Below are positions 1 through 6,014 of a DNA stretch of 16,423 bases, in pieces. A program made the position numbers and the translations under genes. The notes under the pieces were generated by a model, which was not told where the DNA came from, searched no databases, and saw only the letters and a program-made list of their open reading frames with translations. Source of the stretch: Planctomycetaceae bacterium (GTDB taxonomy: Bacteria > Planctomycetota > Planctomycetia > Pirellulales > Thermoguttaceae); NCBI GenBank assembly GCA_031261125.1, contig JAISJZ010000166.1, positions 1-16,423 on the forward strand, written 5' to 3'. Numbering within the stretch: the first letter of the stretch is position 1; each line of letters starts with the position of its first letter.

Positions 1-20
1 TGGGCAGAGTGAATTAGTAT

Positions 21-78
21 GAGGATACTCCGTCTTGACGGCAAAAATCAGCCGTCAGGACGGAAAAAACAAATCCTC
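21..78. repeat. Imperfect palindrome with nested stems
   Basis: An inner stem pairs 30-42 with 51-63 over 13 positions with a single G-T type mismatch, around an 8-base loop. An outer 6-base stem pairs 21-26 (GAGGAT) with 73-78 (ATCCTC). The stem is not followed by a T-run on either strand (it is followed by an A-run on the plus strand), so it does not look like a simple intrinsic terminator. It could be a REP-like element, a structured RNA end or a protein site; only the symmetry is directly visible. Confidence 0.45.
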
Positions 79-152
79 ATTCCCGCAATGTTTTAAGAAA
101 AAAACTCGCAAATCTGCCGTGTAAAAAAAACTTCCTATAAAGTTATGAGTTG

Positions 153-308
153 TTAGAGGTTCCCAATTTGTTGATTCACGGTTATATGCCCGTTATGTTT
201 TTCGTCCAGTTTTGAACGAATATCCCGCACCTCCTTCGAGAGCATATCAACCATATCAGCGATACGGAGCAAGAGTTGTTTGAGCGTCGGTGATTGTTCC
301 GAAGACAT
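153..308 (-). CDS. Candidate small protein, 51 residues, function unknown
   Basis: An ATG-to-TAA frame encodes 51 residues beginning MSSEQSPTLKQLLLR. I do not recognise a family. Residues 8-37 look like a charged amphipathic helix, with regularly spaced Leu, Ile, Met and Val among Lys, Arg, Asp and Glu, as in short coiled-coil proteins. The tail from about residue 38 is polar. There is no signal peptide or membrane segment. No good Shine-Dalgarno sequence lies before the ATG, and the frame is open upstream to a TAG near 370 without another ATG. It stands alone at the left side of the window and is followed by the palindrome at 21-78. The protein-like composition favours a real gene, but the short length and missing ribosome site keep confidence low. 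Confidence 0.35.
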   Translation of the reverse strand: MSSEQSPTLKQLLLRIADMVDMLSKEVRDIRSKLDEKHNGHITVNQQIGNL

Positions 309-797
309 CGTTTGCTTAATGTTAGGAAAGCAAACCGTAAGAAACGCAGCGAAAAGACGGGAACGCTACGTTGCCTCAAGACGGATTTCCACTCCACACT
401 ACTAGTACCGTTTCAGGTTCAAAATTATGATAGGAAACAACAGAGCGTAATCAAAGTTTTGCTTTTGTTTTTGCCTTTTATTCATAGTTTTACGCTTGAA
501 ACGGAACTAGAGCGCAATACACACCAGTACCGCAAGATAAACGCAAAACGCATACCCCGAAACCCGCAAGTATCGTGCATAACGTTCCCTTTCGGGAGAC
601 GCAATGAACCACGATATTTTCCGCAACTTTCAATCGGCGAACCGGGTAGTGTATGAAAGTACGAAGGCAAAAACTTGCGATTTGAATTCTGATTTCTAGG
701 GTATTCTACGGCAGAGCGGAACGGATTGCAAGCGTTTTCATTCGGAAGATTTTTACATTAGATGGAATGGGCAGGACGCGATATTTTACACGGTACG
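309..797. other. Gene-poor stretch, no convincing gene
   Basis: This stretch of almost 490 bases has open frames on both strands, but their translations lack domain-like composition. One very short plus frame at 604-699 (31 residues, starting MNHDIFRNFQ) is preceded by GGGAG at a suitable distance; it is too short to call. The clearest structure is the long inverted repeat at 402-510. It could be decayed coding sequence or host to a structured RNA. No tRNA-like fold or transposase remnant was recognised. Confidence 0.4.
402..510. repeat. Long inverted repeat with a second inner stem
   Basis: Positions 402-415 (CTAGTACCGTTTCA) pair with 497-510 (TGAAACGGAACTAG) with one mismatch. Immediately inside, 444-450 (AGCGTAA) pairs exactly with 490-496 (TTACGCT). 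Together they give about 21 paired positions interrupted by one bulge of 28 bases on the left side. The two right arms abut, so one continuous right strand pairs with two separated left segments. This would fit a small structured RNA or the remnant of a non-autonomous element; neither is proven. Confidence 0.35.
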
Positions 798-903
798 AGT
801 GTTTTGTTATCTCTAAAATTTGGGATTAAAGGTTTTGGTTCATCCCACGAATACAAGCGATTTTGAGTCGTTTTACCCCAAAATTTTCGATTAACAAAAC
901 ACT
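798..903. repeat. Inverted-repeat element of about 106 bases overlapping a stop codon
   Basis: The first 12 bases (AGTGTTTTGTTA, 798-809) are repeated exactly in inverted form at 892-903 (TAACAAAACACT). Further in, AAAATTTGGG (815-824) faces CCCAAAATTTT (877-887) with one bulged base. The arms are thus about 27 bases long around a 52-base centre. The right end lies inside the TAG stop codon of the lipoprotein gene at 902-1318. The arms are AT-rich and I see no flanking target duplication. It could be a MITE-like element or a structure at the 3' end of the minus-strand operon. Confidence 0.5.
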
Positions 904-1318
904 ACATCTTAAAGTCGAATTTATTCGCTTTGCCTTTTTCAACCGTAACCTTCTGTTTCGTACTGGAACCGAACTCCGGCGGAACGAGGTCTTTGTACTG
1001 AACACCCGCCGACATCGGGTCGGCACCTTCCTTCTTGGAACCGGCAACCTCTTCCATTATGGAAATCCGAACCCGGTACTCACCGGCAACCAAACCTTTT
1101 TCGGCAGGAATGGAGTATTTTCCGTCGGTGATACTGCCGCCGGACTGCGTCTTTTCCGTTTGGGAACCGGCGGGTTCAAACTCAATACTGCCTGACTTGA
1201 CGGGCTGTCCGCCGAGCGACACCTCGCCTTCGATTTTCAACCGTCCCTGCGGATTGGAATTAGTACAACCGCAAACGGCAACGGCAAACAATAACAATAA
1301 GAGAGAAAAACGTTTCAT
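902..1318 (-). CDS. Small lipoprotein, carboxypeptidase-regulatory-like fold
   Basis: A predicted 138-residue secreted lipoprotein. The signal sequence is a lysine/arginine start plus a Leu/Val/Ala core (residues 4-15), then a lipobox V-C-G-C, with Cys18 as the lipidated residue. From about residue 27 the pattern K-I-E-G-E-V, G-G-Q-P-V, G-S-I-E-F and later L-V-A-G-E-Y-R-V-R-I is that of carboxypeptidase-regulatory-like (transthyretin-like) beta-sandwich domains, common as small planctomycete lipoproteins of unknown role. The ATG at 1318 was chosen because it begins the signal peptide; longer upstream extension in the same frame lies in the intergenic gap. It follows two DUF1559 genes, 88 bases after the nearer one, and is probably cotranscribed with them. 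Unlike the other two lipoprotein genes here, it has no sulfatase after it. Its stop codon overlaps the inverted repeat at 798-903. Confidence 0.85.
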   Translation of the reverse strand: MKRFSLLLLLFAVAVCGCTNSNPQGRLKIEGEVSLGGQPVKSGSIEFEPAGSQTEKTQSGGSITDGKYSIPAEKGLVAGEYRVRISIMEEVAGSKKEGADPMSAGVQYKDLVPPEFGSSTKQKVTVEKGKANKFDFKM

Positions 1319-1362
1319 CGTGTTTAACCGCCGCTTCCGCAACGGTGTTAATGATTTGAGGG

Positions 1363-1389
1363 GAACGGGCTTCACACAGAATCCCGTTC
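1363..1389 (-). promoter_or_regulatory. Intergenic hairpin after a DUF1559 gene
   Basis: A perfect 7-base inverted repeat, GAACGGG (1363-1369) and CCCGTTC (1383-1389), encloses 13 bases. It begins 17 bases after the stop codon of the DUF1559 gene at 1407-2396 and lies before the lipoprotein gene. No T-run follows, so it is more likely an mRNA-processing, stabilising or attenuating hairpin than a full terminator. A similar hairpin with a different stem sequence is present at 15144-15164 in the same position relative to its genes. Confidence 0.4.
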
Positions 1390-1406
1390 GTAAAGCAGAG
1401 CCGGGT

Positions 1407-2396
1407 TTAATTTGCGCTGACTTTCTCGGCACCGTTGGCACTGGACAATGCCCGCCAAACGTCAACGTTGACCGTGTTGCTGCGGAACGTTCCGCTGCCG
1501 TCGCCGTTTGCCGTTTGTACGCCGCCGGGATGATAACCGCGGGACGACAAACGGTGTTCGTGATTTGCCGCTGCCACGCCGACCGGATACTTTATCGGGT
1601 CGAGCGAGGTCTTCGTAATATAACCGTGCGCAACATCGCCGACAGGTGAATTCGGTGCCAAATAACCGGTAAAATAAGCAGCGTGTCCCCACCAAATCAA
1701 ACCGCGTAAATCATTTGGACTTGTTCCGTCGTTCTTGTCCCAATATCCTTGAACGGTTTCACTGAACGCCAGCGTGTTTGATGTACCGTCGCTTATTTCG
1801 GTCATCTTTATCCCTCTTCCCTGATTCGCACTGCCCATTGCGAACATTCCGCCCAGAGCGACAACATCGCCGTCTTCCGGCGGAGTAGAACGAAACGGAT
1901 AATTCGTCCAGAATGTTGTCAGATTGCTGCCGTCGGGATTGGCAATACAAGCATTACCGGCGCAGCAAACGTAGTTATGGTGTTTGTGCGTCTGATACGT
2001 TGAATCGTAGTCGCCGTCCGACGGACAAGTGTAAATCTTAAACCGCTGACGGGCAAACGTGTCAACATTGCCTTTGTCGAAACCGGCATCCTTCGTATTA
2101 TCGTTGTAGTTGCGGTTGATGTTCACGGTAGAGTAGAACGCCTGCTGTTCGATGAACGGCATCAGCAGCAAACTCCATTGGTGGCGGACGGCACCGTACC
2201 CGCCCGGCGGCAGCATCTTCCAAGTATCGTGGTAGTTGTGCGCCGCCAGCACAATGTTCTTGATGTTGTCGGAACACGACATCCGCCGCGCCGCTTCCCG
2301 TGCCGCTTGTACCGCCGGCAAAAGCAGTGCGATTAACACGCCGATAATGGCGATGACAACGAGAAGTTCAACTAATGTAAATGCGTATCGTTTCAT
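1407..2396 (-). CDS. DUF1559 prepilin-like protein with H-X9-DG motif
   Basis: This 329-residue protein starts with a short basic leader (M-K-R-Y-A), then the prepilin signature F-T-L-V-E-L-L-V-V-I-A-I-I-G and a hydrophobic helix to about residue 29, ending P-A-V-Q-A-A-R-E-A-A-R-R. Prepilin peptidase would cut before Phe6 (Ala at -1, where Gly is usual), with Glu10 as the conserved fifth residue. The body is DUF1559 (SBP_bac_10-like), and residues 289-300 form the H-X9-DG motif of the prepilin-associated C-terminal domain. Such proteins are expected at the cell surface or in pilus-like fibres; their role is unproven. The ATG at 2396 is set by an AGGAG seven bases upstream. It follows a second DUF1559 gene by 73 bases and shares its subtype, including L-R-G-L-I-W-W-G. 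Confidence 0.93.
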   Translation of the reverse strand: MKRYAFTLVELLVVIAIIGVLIALLLPAVQAAREAARRMSCSDNIKNIVLAAHNYHDTWKMLPPGGYGAVRHQWSLLLMPFIEQQAFYSTVNINRNYNDNTKDAGFDKGNVDTFARQRFKIYTCPSDGDYDSTYQTHKHHNYVCCAGNACIANPDGSNLTTFWTNYPFRSTPPEDGDVVALGGMFAMGSANQGRGIKMTEISDGTSNTLAFSETVQGYWDKNDGTSPNDLRGLIWWGHAAYFTGYLAPNSPVGDVAHGYITKTSLDPIKYPVGVAAANHEHRLSSRGYHPGGVQTANGDGSGTFRSNTVNVDVWRALSSANGAEKVSAN

Positions 2397-2434
2397 TGGA
2401 ATACTCCTGTAATATAAGTTAAGAGATATGACTA

Positions 2435-2456
2435 GCCGCGGGCGTAAGCCGGCGGC
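2435..2456 (-). promoter_or_regulatory. GC-rich hairpin between two DUF1559 genes
   Basis: GCCGCGGGC (2435-2443) and GCCGGCGGC (2448-2456) pair over eight of nine positions around a GTAA loop. It starts 13 bases after the stop codon of the DUF1559 gene at 2470-3531. Its core, GGCGTAAGCC, is also found in the palindrome at 13058-13071, so the two may belong to one dispersed hairpin family. No T-run follows. It may stabilise the upstream message or reduce readthrough. Confidence 0.45.
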
Positions 2457-2469
2457 ATCATTGAACTGA

Positions 2470-3531
2470 TTACAAACTTTTGCTTTCACCGCCGTAGGCG
2501 GAAGCGTAAGCGTGCCAAACGTCGATGTTAATCGTATCCGAAAAGAACCGGACGGAACCGTCGCCCAAAGCGGCATTTACTCCTCCGGGATGGAAACTGC
2601 GTGCCGACATTATCGTTATATTGTTTGCCAAAGTCGGACTAATCGGATGTCTCGCAAAATGTGCTGTTCCGCCGCCCGGATACGCCGGTTTCGTGAATTG
2701 AACGTTGTCCGGTGTCAACGTGTTCGGCGAACGGTACGCGACAAATTGCGCGCCTTCGCCCCACCAGATAAGTCCCCGCAAGTCAACCGCCCCCTGATTG
2801 TGCGCCGATGCGGCGCGTTCGCCCTGAACCGTCTCCGAAAGAATAACCGTGTTGGAAAGTCCATCGCTGATTTCGGCAAGCGGTACCCATTTGTATCCTT
2901 CACTCCAAACGCCGCCGCTTTCAAGCCGGCAGCCGCCCCAGAACATCGCCCCTTGCAATGCTGTAATGTCGCCGTACAAAGCCCAGCCGCGCCCTTGTGT
3001 CGCCGCTTGATTCGTTCCGGGGTCGTTCGGCATATACACAGCGGCATTACCCATACAGACCGCTAAATTGTGGTGCATATAATTGCCGTAAGACGATTGT
3101 TTATCGCCGTCGGTCGGGCAGGAATACACCGGTATCCGCAGTTTCGCCAGTAAGTCCGTGTTCCCTTTGTCGAAACCGGTGTCTTTCGTATTGTCATTGT
3201 AAGCCCGTTTGAAGTTGTACGAAGCGTACAACGGCTGCTGTTCGATGAACGGCAGGACGTACAACGCCCAGGTGCCGCTGGTGTCTTTCTTACATCCGAG
3301 GGGAAACGATTGGTGAACGTCGTGATAGTTTTGGAATGCCAAAGCAACGTTTTTCATATTGCTTTGGCAGTTCATCCGGGCAGCCGCTTCACGCGCTGCC
3401 TGCACCGCAGGCAAGAGCAGGGCAATCAGAACGCCGATGATGGCGATGACGACGAGAAGTTCAACGAGAGTAAAAGCGCGCCTTACCCCCCCCCAGCAAA
3501 TTCCGTGCCAATCAAAATAGTTTTTCGACAT
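2470..3531 (-). CDS. DUF1559 prepilin-like protein with H-X9-DG motif
   Basis: This 353-residue protein has an unusually long leader for the family (18 residues before Ala19), then F-T-L-V-E-L-L-V-V-I-A-I-I-G from Phe20, with Glu24 as the prepilin fifth residue. The hydrophobic helix ends near residue 43 in P-A-V-Q-A-A-R-E-A-A. The DUF1559 body follows, and residues 314-325 form the H-X9-DG motif. Start choice: ATG 3531 has AAGGAG seven bases upstream. Two oddities lie in the leader. It contains a run of nine G on the coding strand (3486-3494), and a perfect sigma-54 consensus match at 3496-3510. It is the first gene of a minus-strand group reading into the DUF1559 gene and lipoprotein to its left. 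Its promoter should lie in the divergent gap 3532-3797. Confidence 0.92.
   Translation of the reverse strand: MSKNYFDWHGICWGGVRRAFTLVELLVVIAIIGVLIALLLPAVQAAREAAARMNCQSNMKNVALAFQNYHDVHQSFPLGCKKDTSGTWALYVLPFIEQQPLYASYNFKRAYNDNTKDTGFDKGNTDLLAKLRIPVYSCPTDGDKQSSYGNYMHHNLAVCMGNAAVYMPNDPGTNQAATQGRGWALYGDITALQGAMFWGGCRLESGGVWSEGYKWVPLAEISDGLSNTVILSETVQGERAASAHNQGAVDLRGLIWWGEGAQFVAYRSPNTLTPDNVQFTKPAYPGGGTAHFARHPISPTLANNITIMSARSFHPGGVNAALGDGSVRFFSDTINIDVWHAYASAYGGESKSL
3496..3510 (-). promoter_or_regulatory. Sigma-54 consensus match inside a coding region
   Basis: On the minus strand the sequence reads TGGCAC, five bases, TTGC, followed by T, which agrees fully with the -24/-12 consensus. It lies within codons 8-12 of the DUF1559 gene at 2470-3531. 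A transcript starting about 12 bases downstream would lack that gene's start codon and has no suitable replacement start, so its function as a promoter for this gene is doubtful. Confidence 0.2.
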
Positions 3532-3603
3532 TTTTGGTCTCCTTTCTCCCATCGCAAGCGATTGGGCTGAAAATTCCGGCGATAAATCGCTCGGCAAAAC
3601 AAA

Positions 3604-3674
3604 TGTACCAAGTGTTACCGAAATGGTAATACTTGATAACAAACAGTATGGTACAGTAACGGTATGGTACAGTA
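3604..3674. promoter_or_regulatory. Operator-like repeats in a divergent gap
   Basis: The 13-base unit GTATGGTACAGTA occurs at 3646-3658 and again at 3662-3674, a 16-base period. Its core TGGTACA is also present in inverted form at 3604-3610. Between them lies a 9-base inverted repeat, AGTGTTACC (3611-3619) and GGTAATACT (3625-3633), with one mismatch. The gap 3532-3797 separates the minus-strand DUF1559 operon from the plus-strand EutN-like gene, so it must carry at least two promoters, and these repeats are placed like binding sites of a shared regulator. No regulator gene is in the window and no clear -10/-35 pair was found. Confidence 0.35.
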
Positions 3675-3769
3675 TTGGGTGTTCTTCAACAATCGGGCAG
3701 CGAAAGACATAATTGTAATCGTCAAACAAAACGATTGCAATACCCCTTTTTTGTAAATTTCCTGCGATT

Positions 3770-3795
3770 CCCCCTTTTTTTTTCCGATAAGGGGG
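3770..3795 (+). promoter_or_regulatory. Hairpin overlapping the ribosome binding site of the EutN-like gene
   Basis: CCCCCTT (3770-3776) can pair with AAGGGGG (3789-3795), which is the only Shine-Dalgarno-like sequence before the ATG at 3798. A second CCCCTT at 3743-3748 could compete for the same purines. If formed in the mRNA, the hairpin would hide the ribosome site and lower translation. This is seen as sequence complementarity only. Confidence 0.3.
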
Positions 3796-3797
3796 TT

Positions 3798-4091
3798 ATG
3801 CGTATTGGCAAGGTTATCGGCTCTGTTACTCTTTCCCGCTGTAATGCGTCTGTCAACGGTTCCCAATGGAAAATCGCGGTACCGATGACCGAGGATGCTC
3901 TGCGCCGTCCTGCTGAGCCGTTCAACGCCGAAGAATTAATCGTCTATGACAGTTTATCCGTTACGGACGGTCAGCTTATTGCGTTCAGCGAGGGAGCGGA
4001 AGCGTCCAAGCCGTTCTATCCGAATCCGAAGCCGCTTGATGCGTACTGTGCCGCTATTCTGGATACGGTCGAAATTGACAAGGGACAATGA
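3798..4091 (+). CDS. EutN/CcmL-type bacterial microcompartment vertex protein
   Basis: This 97-residue protein matches the pentameric shell-vertex family (EutN, CcmL, PduN) in length and pattern. It begins M-R-I-G-K-V-I-G-S-V-T-L-S-R-C, has a central W-K-I-A-V-P strand, then E-E-L-I-V-Y-D-S-L, F-S-E-G-A-E-A-S, and ends with D-A-Y-C-A-A-I-L-D near residue 90. The Y-D and D-A-Y-C-A-A-I-L-D segments resemble, from memory, the planctomycete versions found in fucose/rhamnose microcompartment loci. Known family members cap the vertices of protein shells in the cytoplasm. The ATG at 3798 starts exactly at the conserved first strand. The usual partners (hexameric shell proteins, aldolase, aldehyde dehydrogenase) are absent. 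Its only same-strand neighbour is ilvD, 90 bases downstream. It may be an orphan serving a shell encoded elsewhere or have another role. Confidence 0.82.
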   Translation: MRIGKVIGSVTLSRCNASVNGSQWKIAVPMTEDALRRPAEPFNAEELIVYDSLSVTDGQLIAFSEGAEASKPFYPNPKPLDAYCAAILDTVEIDKGQ

Positions 4092-4107
4092 ACAATGGAT
4101 AATGAAG

Positions 4108-4138
4108 AAAGAAGAAAACTTTATTTTCTTCTTTTTTT
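4108..4138 (+). terminator. AT-rich hairpin with T-run, possible terminator
   Basis: AAAGAAGAAAA (4108-4118) pairs perfectly with TTTTCTTCTTT (4124-4134) around five bases, and the T-run continues to 4138. It lies 16 bases after the stop of the EutN-like gene and before ilvD. The stem has only two G-C pairs, so termination is likely partial. If active, it would lower ilvD transcription from the EutN promoter, and ilvD would need a promoter in 4139-4181, where none is obvious. Confidence 0.35.
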
Positions 4139-4181
4139 GTGGTAAAAATGTTTTTTAGAAGTTCCTTTAACAATTTTTCCG

Positions 4182-5990
4182 ATGCGTTCTGATGCTGTTA
4201 AAAAAGGCGATGCCCGTGCGCCGCACCGTTCCTTGCTCCGTGCCTGCGGCATTGCCGAAAAAGATTTTGACAAACCCTTCATCGCCGTTTGTTCTTCTCA
4301 CGTTGACATCATTCCGGGACACGTTCATTTGAACGAAGCCGCCCAGTATGTCAAGAGATGCGTGATTGAAGCCGGCGGCGTGCCGTTTGTGTTCAACACC
4401 ATCGGCGTTTGCGACGGCATCGCAATGGGACACAACGGAATGAAGTACTCCCTGGCAAGCAGGGAAATCATTGCCGACGCGGTCGAGACGATGATACAAG
4501 CCCACCAATTCGACGGAATGATTTGTATTCCGAATTGCGACAAAATCACGCCGGGGATGTTAATGGCGGCGGTGCGGTGCAACATTCCGACGATTTTTGC
4601 TTCCGGCGGTCCGATGGAGGCGGGACATATCGTCAGCGGGGGAACTCGTTCCCCGATTGATTTAATTTCAACTTTCGGCAAATCGGCGGCGCGGCAGCAG
4701 GGCAAAATCTCTGCCGAAGAGTTGCTCGAAACGGAGCGGAACAGTTGTCCGACGTGCGGTTCGTGCAGCGGTATGTTCACCGCCAATTCGATGAACTGTC
4801 TGTGTGAGGCAATCGGCATTGCTCTGCCCGGCAACGGTACGGTACTGGCAACGAGTGCGTACCGCAAAACACTGTACAAAAGGGCGGCGAAACGGATTGT
4901 CGAAATGACGTTAGCCGCCCCCCCGTTTGCAGGACTTCCCCGCGACATTATCACGCACGAGGCGATTGACAACGCAATGATTCTCGATTTGGCAATGGGC
5001 GGTTCCACAAACACCGTTTTACACCTATTGGCGATTGCCGCCGAAGCGGGTTTGGATTACTCAATGCGCCGGTTCAATGAGTTAAGCGAGCAAACGCCGA
5101 ACATCTGCAAAGTATCGCCGAGTTGTGATTATCATATCGAAGACGTTCACAATGCCGGCGGTATTTACACGATTCTCGGCGAAATCCGCCGCGGACGACC
5201 GGGATTGCTCAATGAAAAGGTTCCGACGGTGAGCGGTGAAAAATTCGGCAAAGTGATTGACGAATGGGATTTGCGGTCGCCGAAACATCAAAAAGAGGCG
5301 GAGAAAATGTACAGCGTTCAGCCCGGCGGTGTACGGACGGCAAAAGCGTTCCGCGTGAAGTTGCCGGTCTCACCGGCTGCCGGCGATTCGGCTAAAAATT
5401 TCGATGTGATTCGACCGTGTGAAAAAGCGTATTCCCAGAAGGGCGGGCTGGCGGTGCTGTACGGCAATTTGGCACCGAACGGTTCGGTCGTTAAGACGGC
5501 GGGAGTGTTGCCGAAAATGCTCAAACACACCGGACCGGCAGTGATTTTCAACAGCGAACCGGAAGCATATCAAGGTATCGTGAACGGTAAAGTGAAATCC
5601 GGCGATGTGGTGATTGTCCGCTACGAAGGACCGAAGGGCGGTCCCGGTATGCAAGAGATGCTCGGACCGACGGCGGCGATTAAGGGCGTGAAGTTGGACG
5701 ATTCGGTGGCGTTAATCACGGACGGCCGGTTCAGCGGCGGCACGGCAGGGGCGTGTATCGGACACGTCAGTCCCGAAGCAGCGGCGGGCGGTCCCATCGG
5801 TTTGGTTCAGGACGGCGACATTATCGAGATTGATATGCCGAACCGGACGCTGAACGTTTTAGCCGCTGATTTTAATCAACGTTCCGCCGCACCGACCGCA
5901 AGCGTTTCGGCTAAAAATATAACCGGTTATCTTGCGAAGTACGCCAAACTCGCCACCAGTGCGGACACCGGCGGCGTACTGCGGTGGTAA
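4182..5990 (+). CDS. ilvD: Dihydroxy-acid dehydratase
   Basis: This cytoplasmic 602-residue iron-sulfur enzyme dehydrates 2,3-dihydroxy-isovalerate and -methylvalerate to the 2-oxo acids of valine and isoleucine synthesis. The full IlvD/Edd pattern is present: R-A-P-H-R-S-L-L-R-A near residue 12, P-G-H-V-H-L near 46, N-T-I-G-V-C-D-G-I-A-M-G-H, I-P-N-C-D-K-I-T-P-G-M, C-P-T-C-G-S-C-S-G-M-F-T-A-N-S-M, G-G-S-T-N-T-V-L-H-L, Y-E-G-P-K-G-G-P-G-M and D-G-R-F-S-G-G-T. The extra Cys of [2Fe-2S] enzymes in the P-C-N segment is replaced by G-H-V-H-L, as I recall for the oxygen-sensitive [4Fe-4S] E. coli type. The length is normal. The start at 4182 begins the family's M-R-S-D-A-V-K-K-G motif; no good ribosome site precedes it. 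No other branched-chain pathway gene is nearby. It converges on the sulfatase at 6015 with a 24-base gap. Confidence 0.97.
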   Translation: MRSDAVKKGDARAPHRSLLRACGIAEKDFDKPFIAVCSSHVDIIPGHVHLNEAAQYVKRCVIEAGGVPFVFNTIGVCDGIAMGHNGMKYSLASREIIADAVETMIQAHQFDGMICIPNCDKITPGMLMAAVRCNIPTIFASGGPMEAGHIVSGGTRSPIDLISTFGKSAARQQGKISAEELLETERNSCPTCGSCSGMFTANSMNCLCEAIGIALPGNGTVLATSAYRKTLYKRAAKRIVEMTLAAPPFAGLPRDIITHEAIDNAMILDLAMGGSTNTVLHLLAIAAEAGLDYSMRRFNELSEQTPNICKVSPSCDYHIEDVHNAGGIYTILGEIRRGRPGLLNEKVPTVSGEKFGKVIDEWDLRSPKHQKEAEKMYSVQPGGVRTAKAFRVKLPVSPAAGDSAKNFDVIRPCEKAYSQKGGLAVLYGNLAPNGSVVKTAGVLPKMLKHTGPAVIFNSEPEAYQGIVNGKVKSGDVVIVRYEGPKGGPGMQEMLGPTAAIKGVKLDDSVALITDGRFSGGTAGACIGHVSPEAAAGGPIGLVQDGDIIEIDMPNRTLNVLAADFNQRSAAPTASVSAKNITGYLAKYAKLATSADTGGVLRW

Positions 5991-6014
5991 AACATCAATC
6001 ACATCCGGGAAACA

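Noticed and set aside
294..656. Plus-strand open frame of 120 residues in the left gene-poor region
   Set aside because: Composition is unlike a protein family, it begins opposite the candidate small gene, and it has no ribosome site or recognisable motif.
604..699. Plus-strand frame of 31 residues preceded by GGGAG
   Set aside because: Too short to support as a gene; GGGAG also sits in a small CCC/GGG hairpin. Noted only in the regional entry.
1433..1448. TGGCAC followed by GC as a further sigma-54 site
   Set aside because: The GC is one base off the required spacing, and the site lies antisense inside a DUF1559 gene.
3646..3674. CRISPR-like or iteron-type repeat
   Set aside because: Only two units with a 3-base spacer, next to divergent promoters; a regulatory site is the simpler reading.
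4918..4924. Run of seven C in ilvD as a phase-variable site
   Set aside because: It encodes ordinary Ala-Pro residues in a housekeeping enzyme, and the frame is intact with full family motifs on both sides.
5991..6014. Possible bidirectional terminator between ilvD and the converging sulfatase
   Set aside because: The 24-base gap holds only a short AACATCA direct repeat and no stem with T-run.
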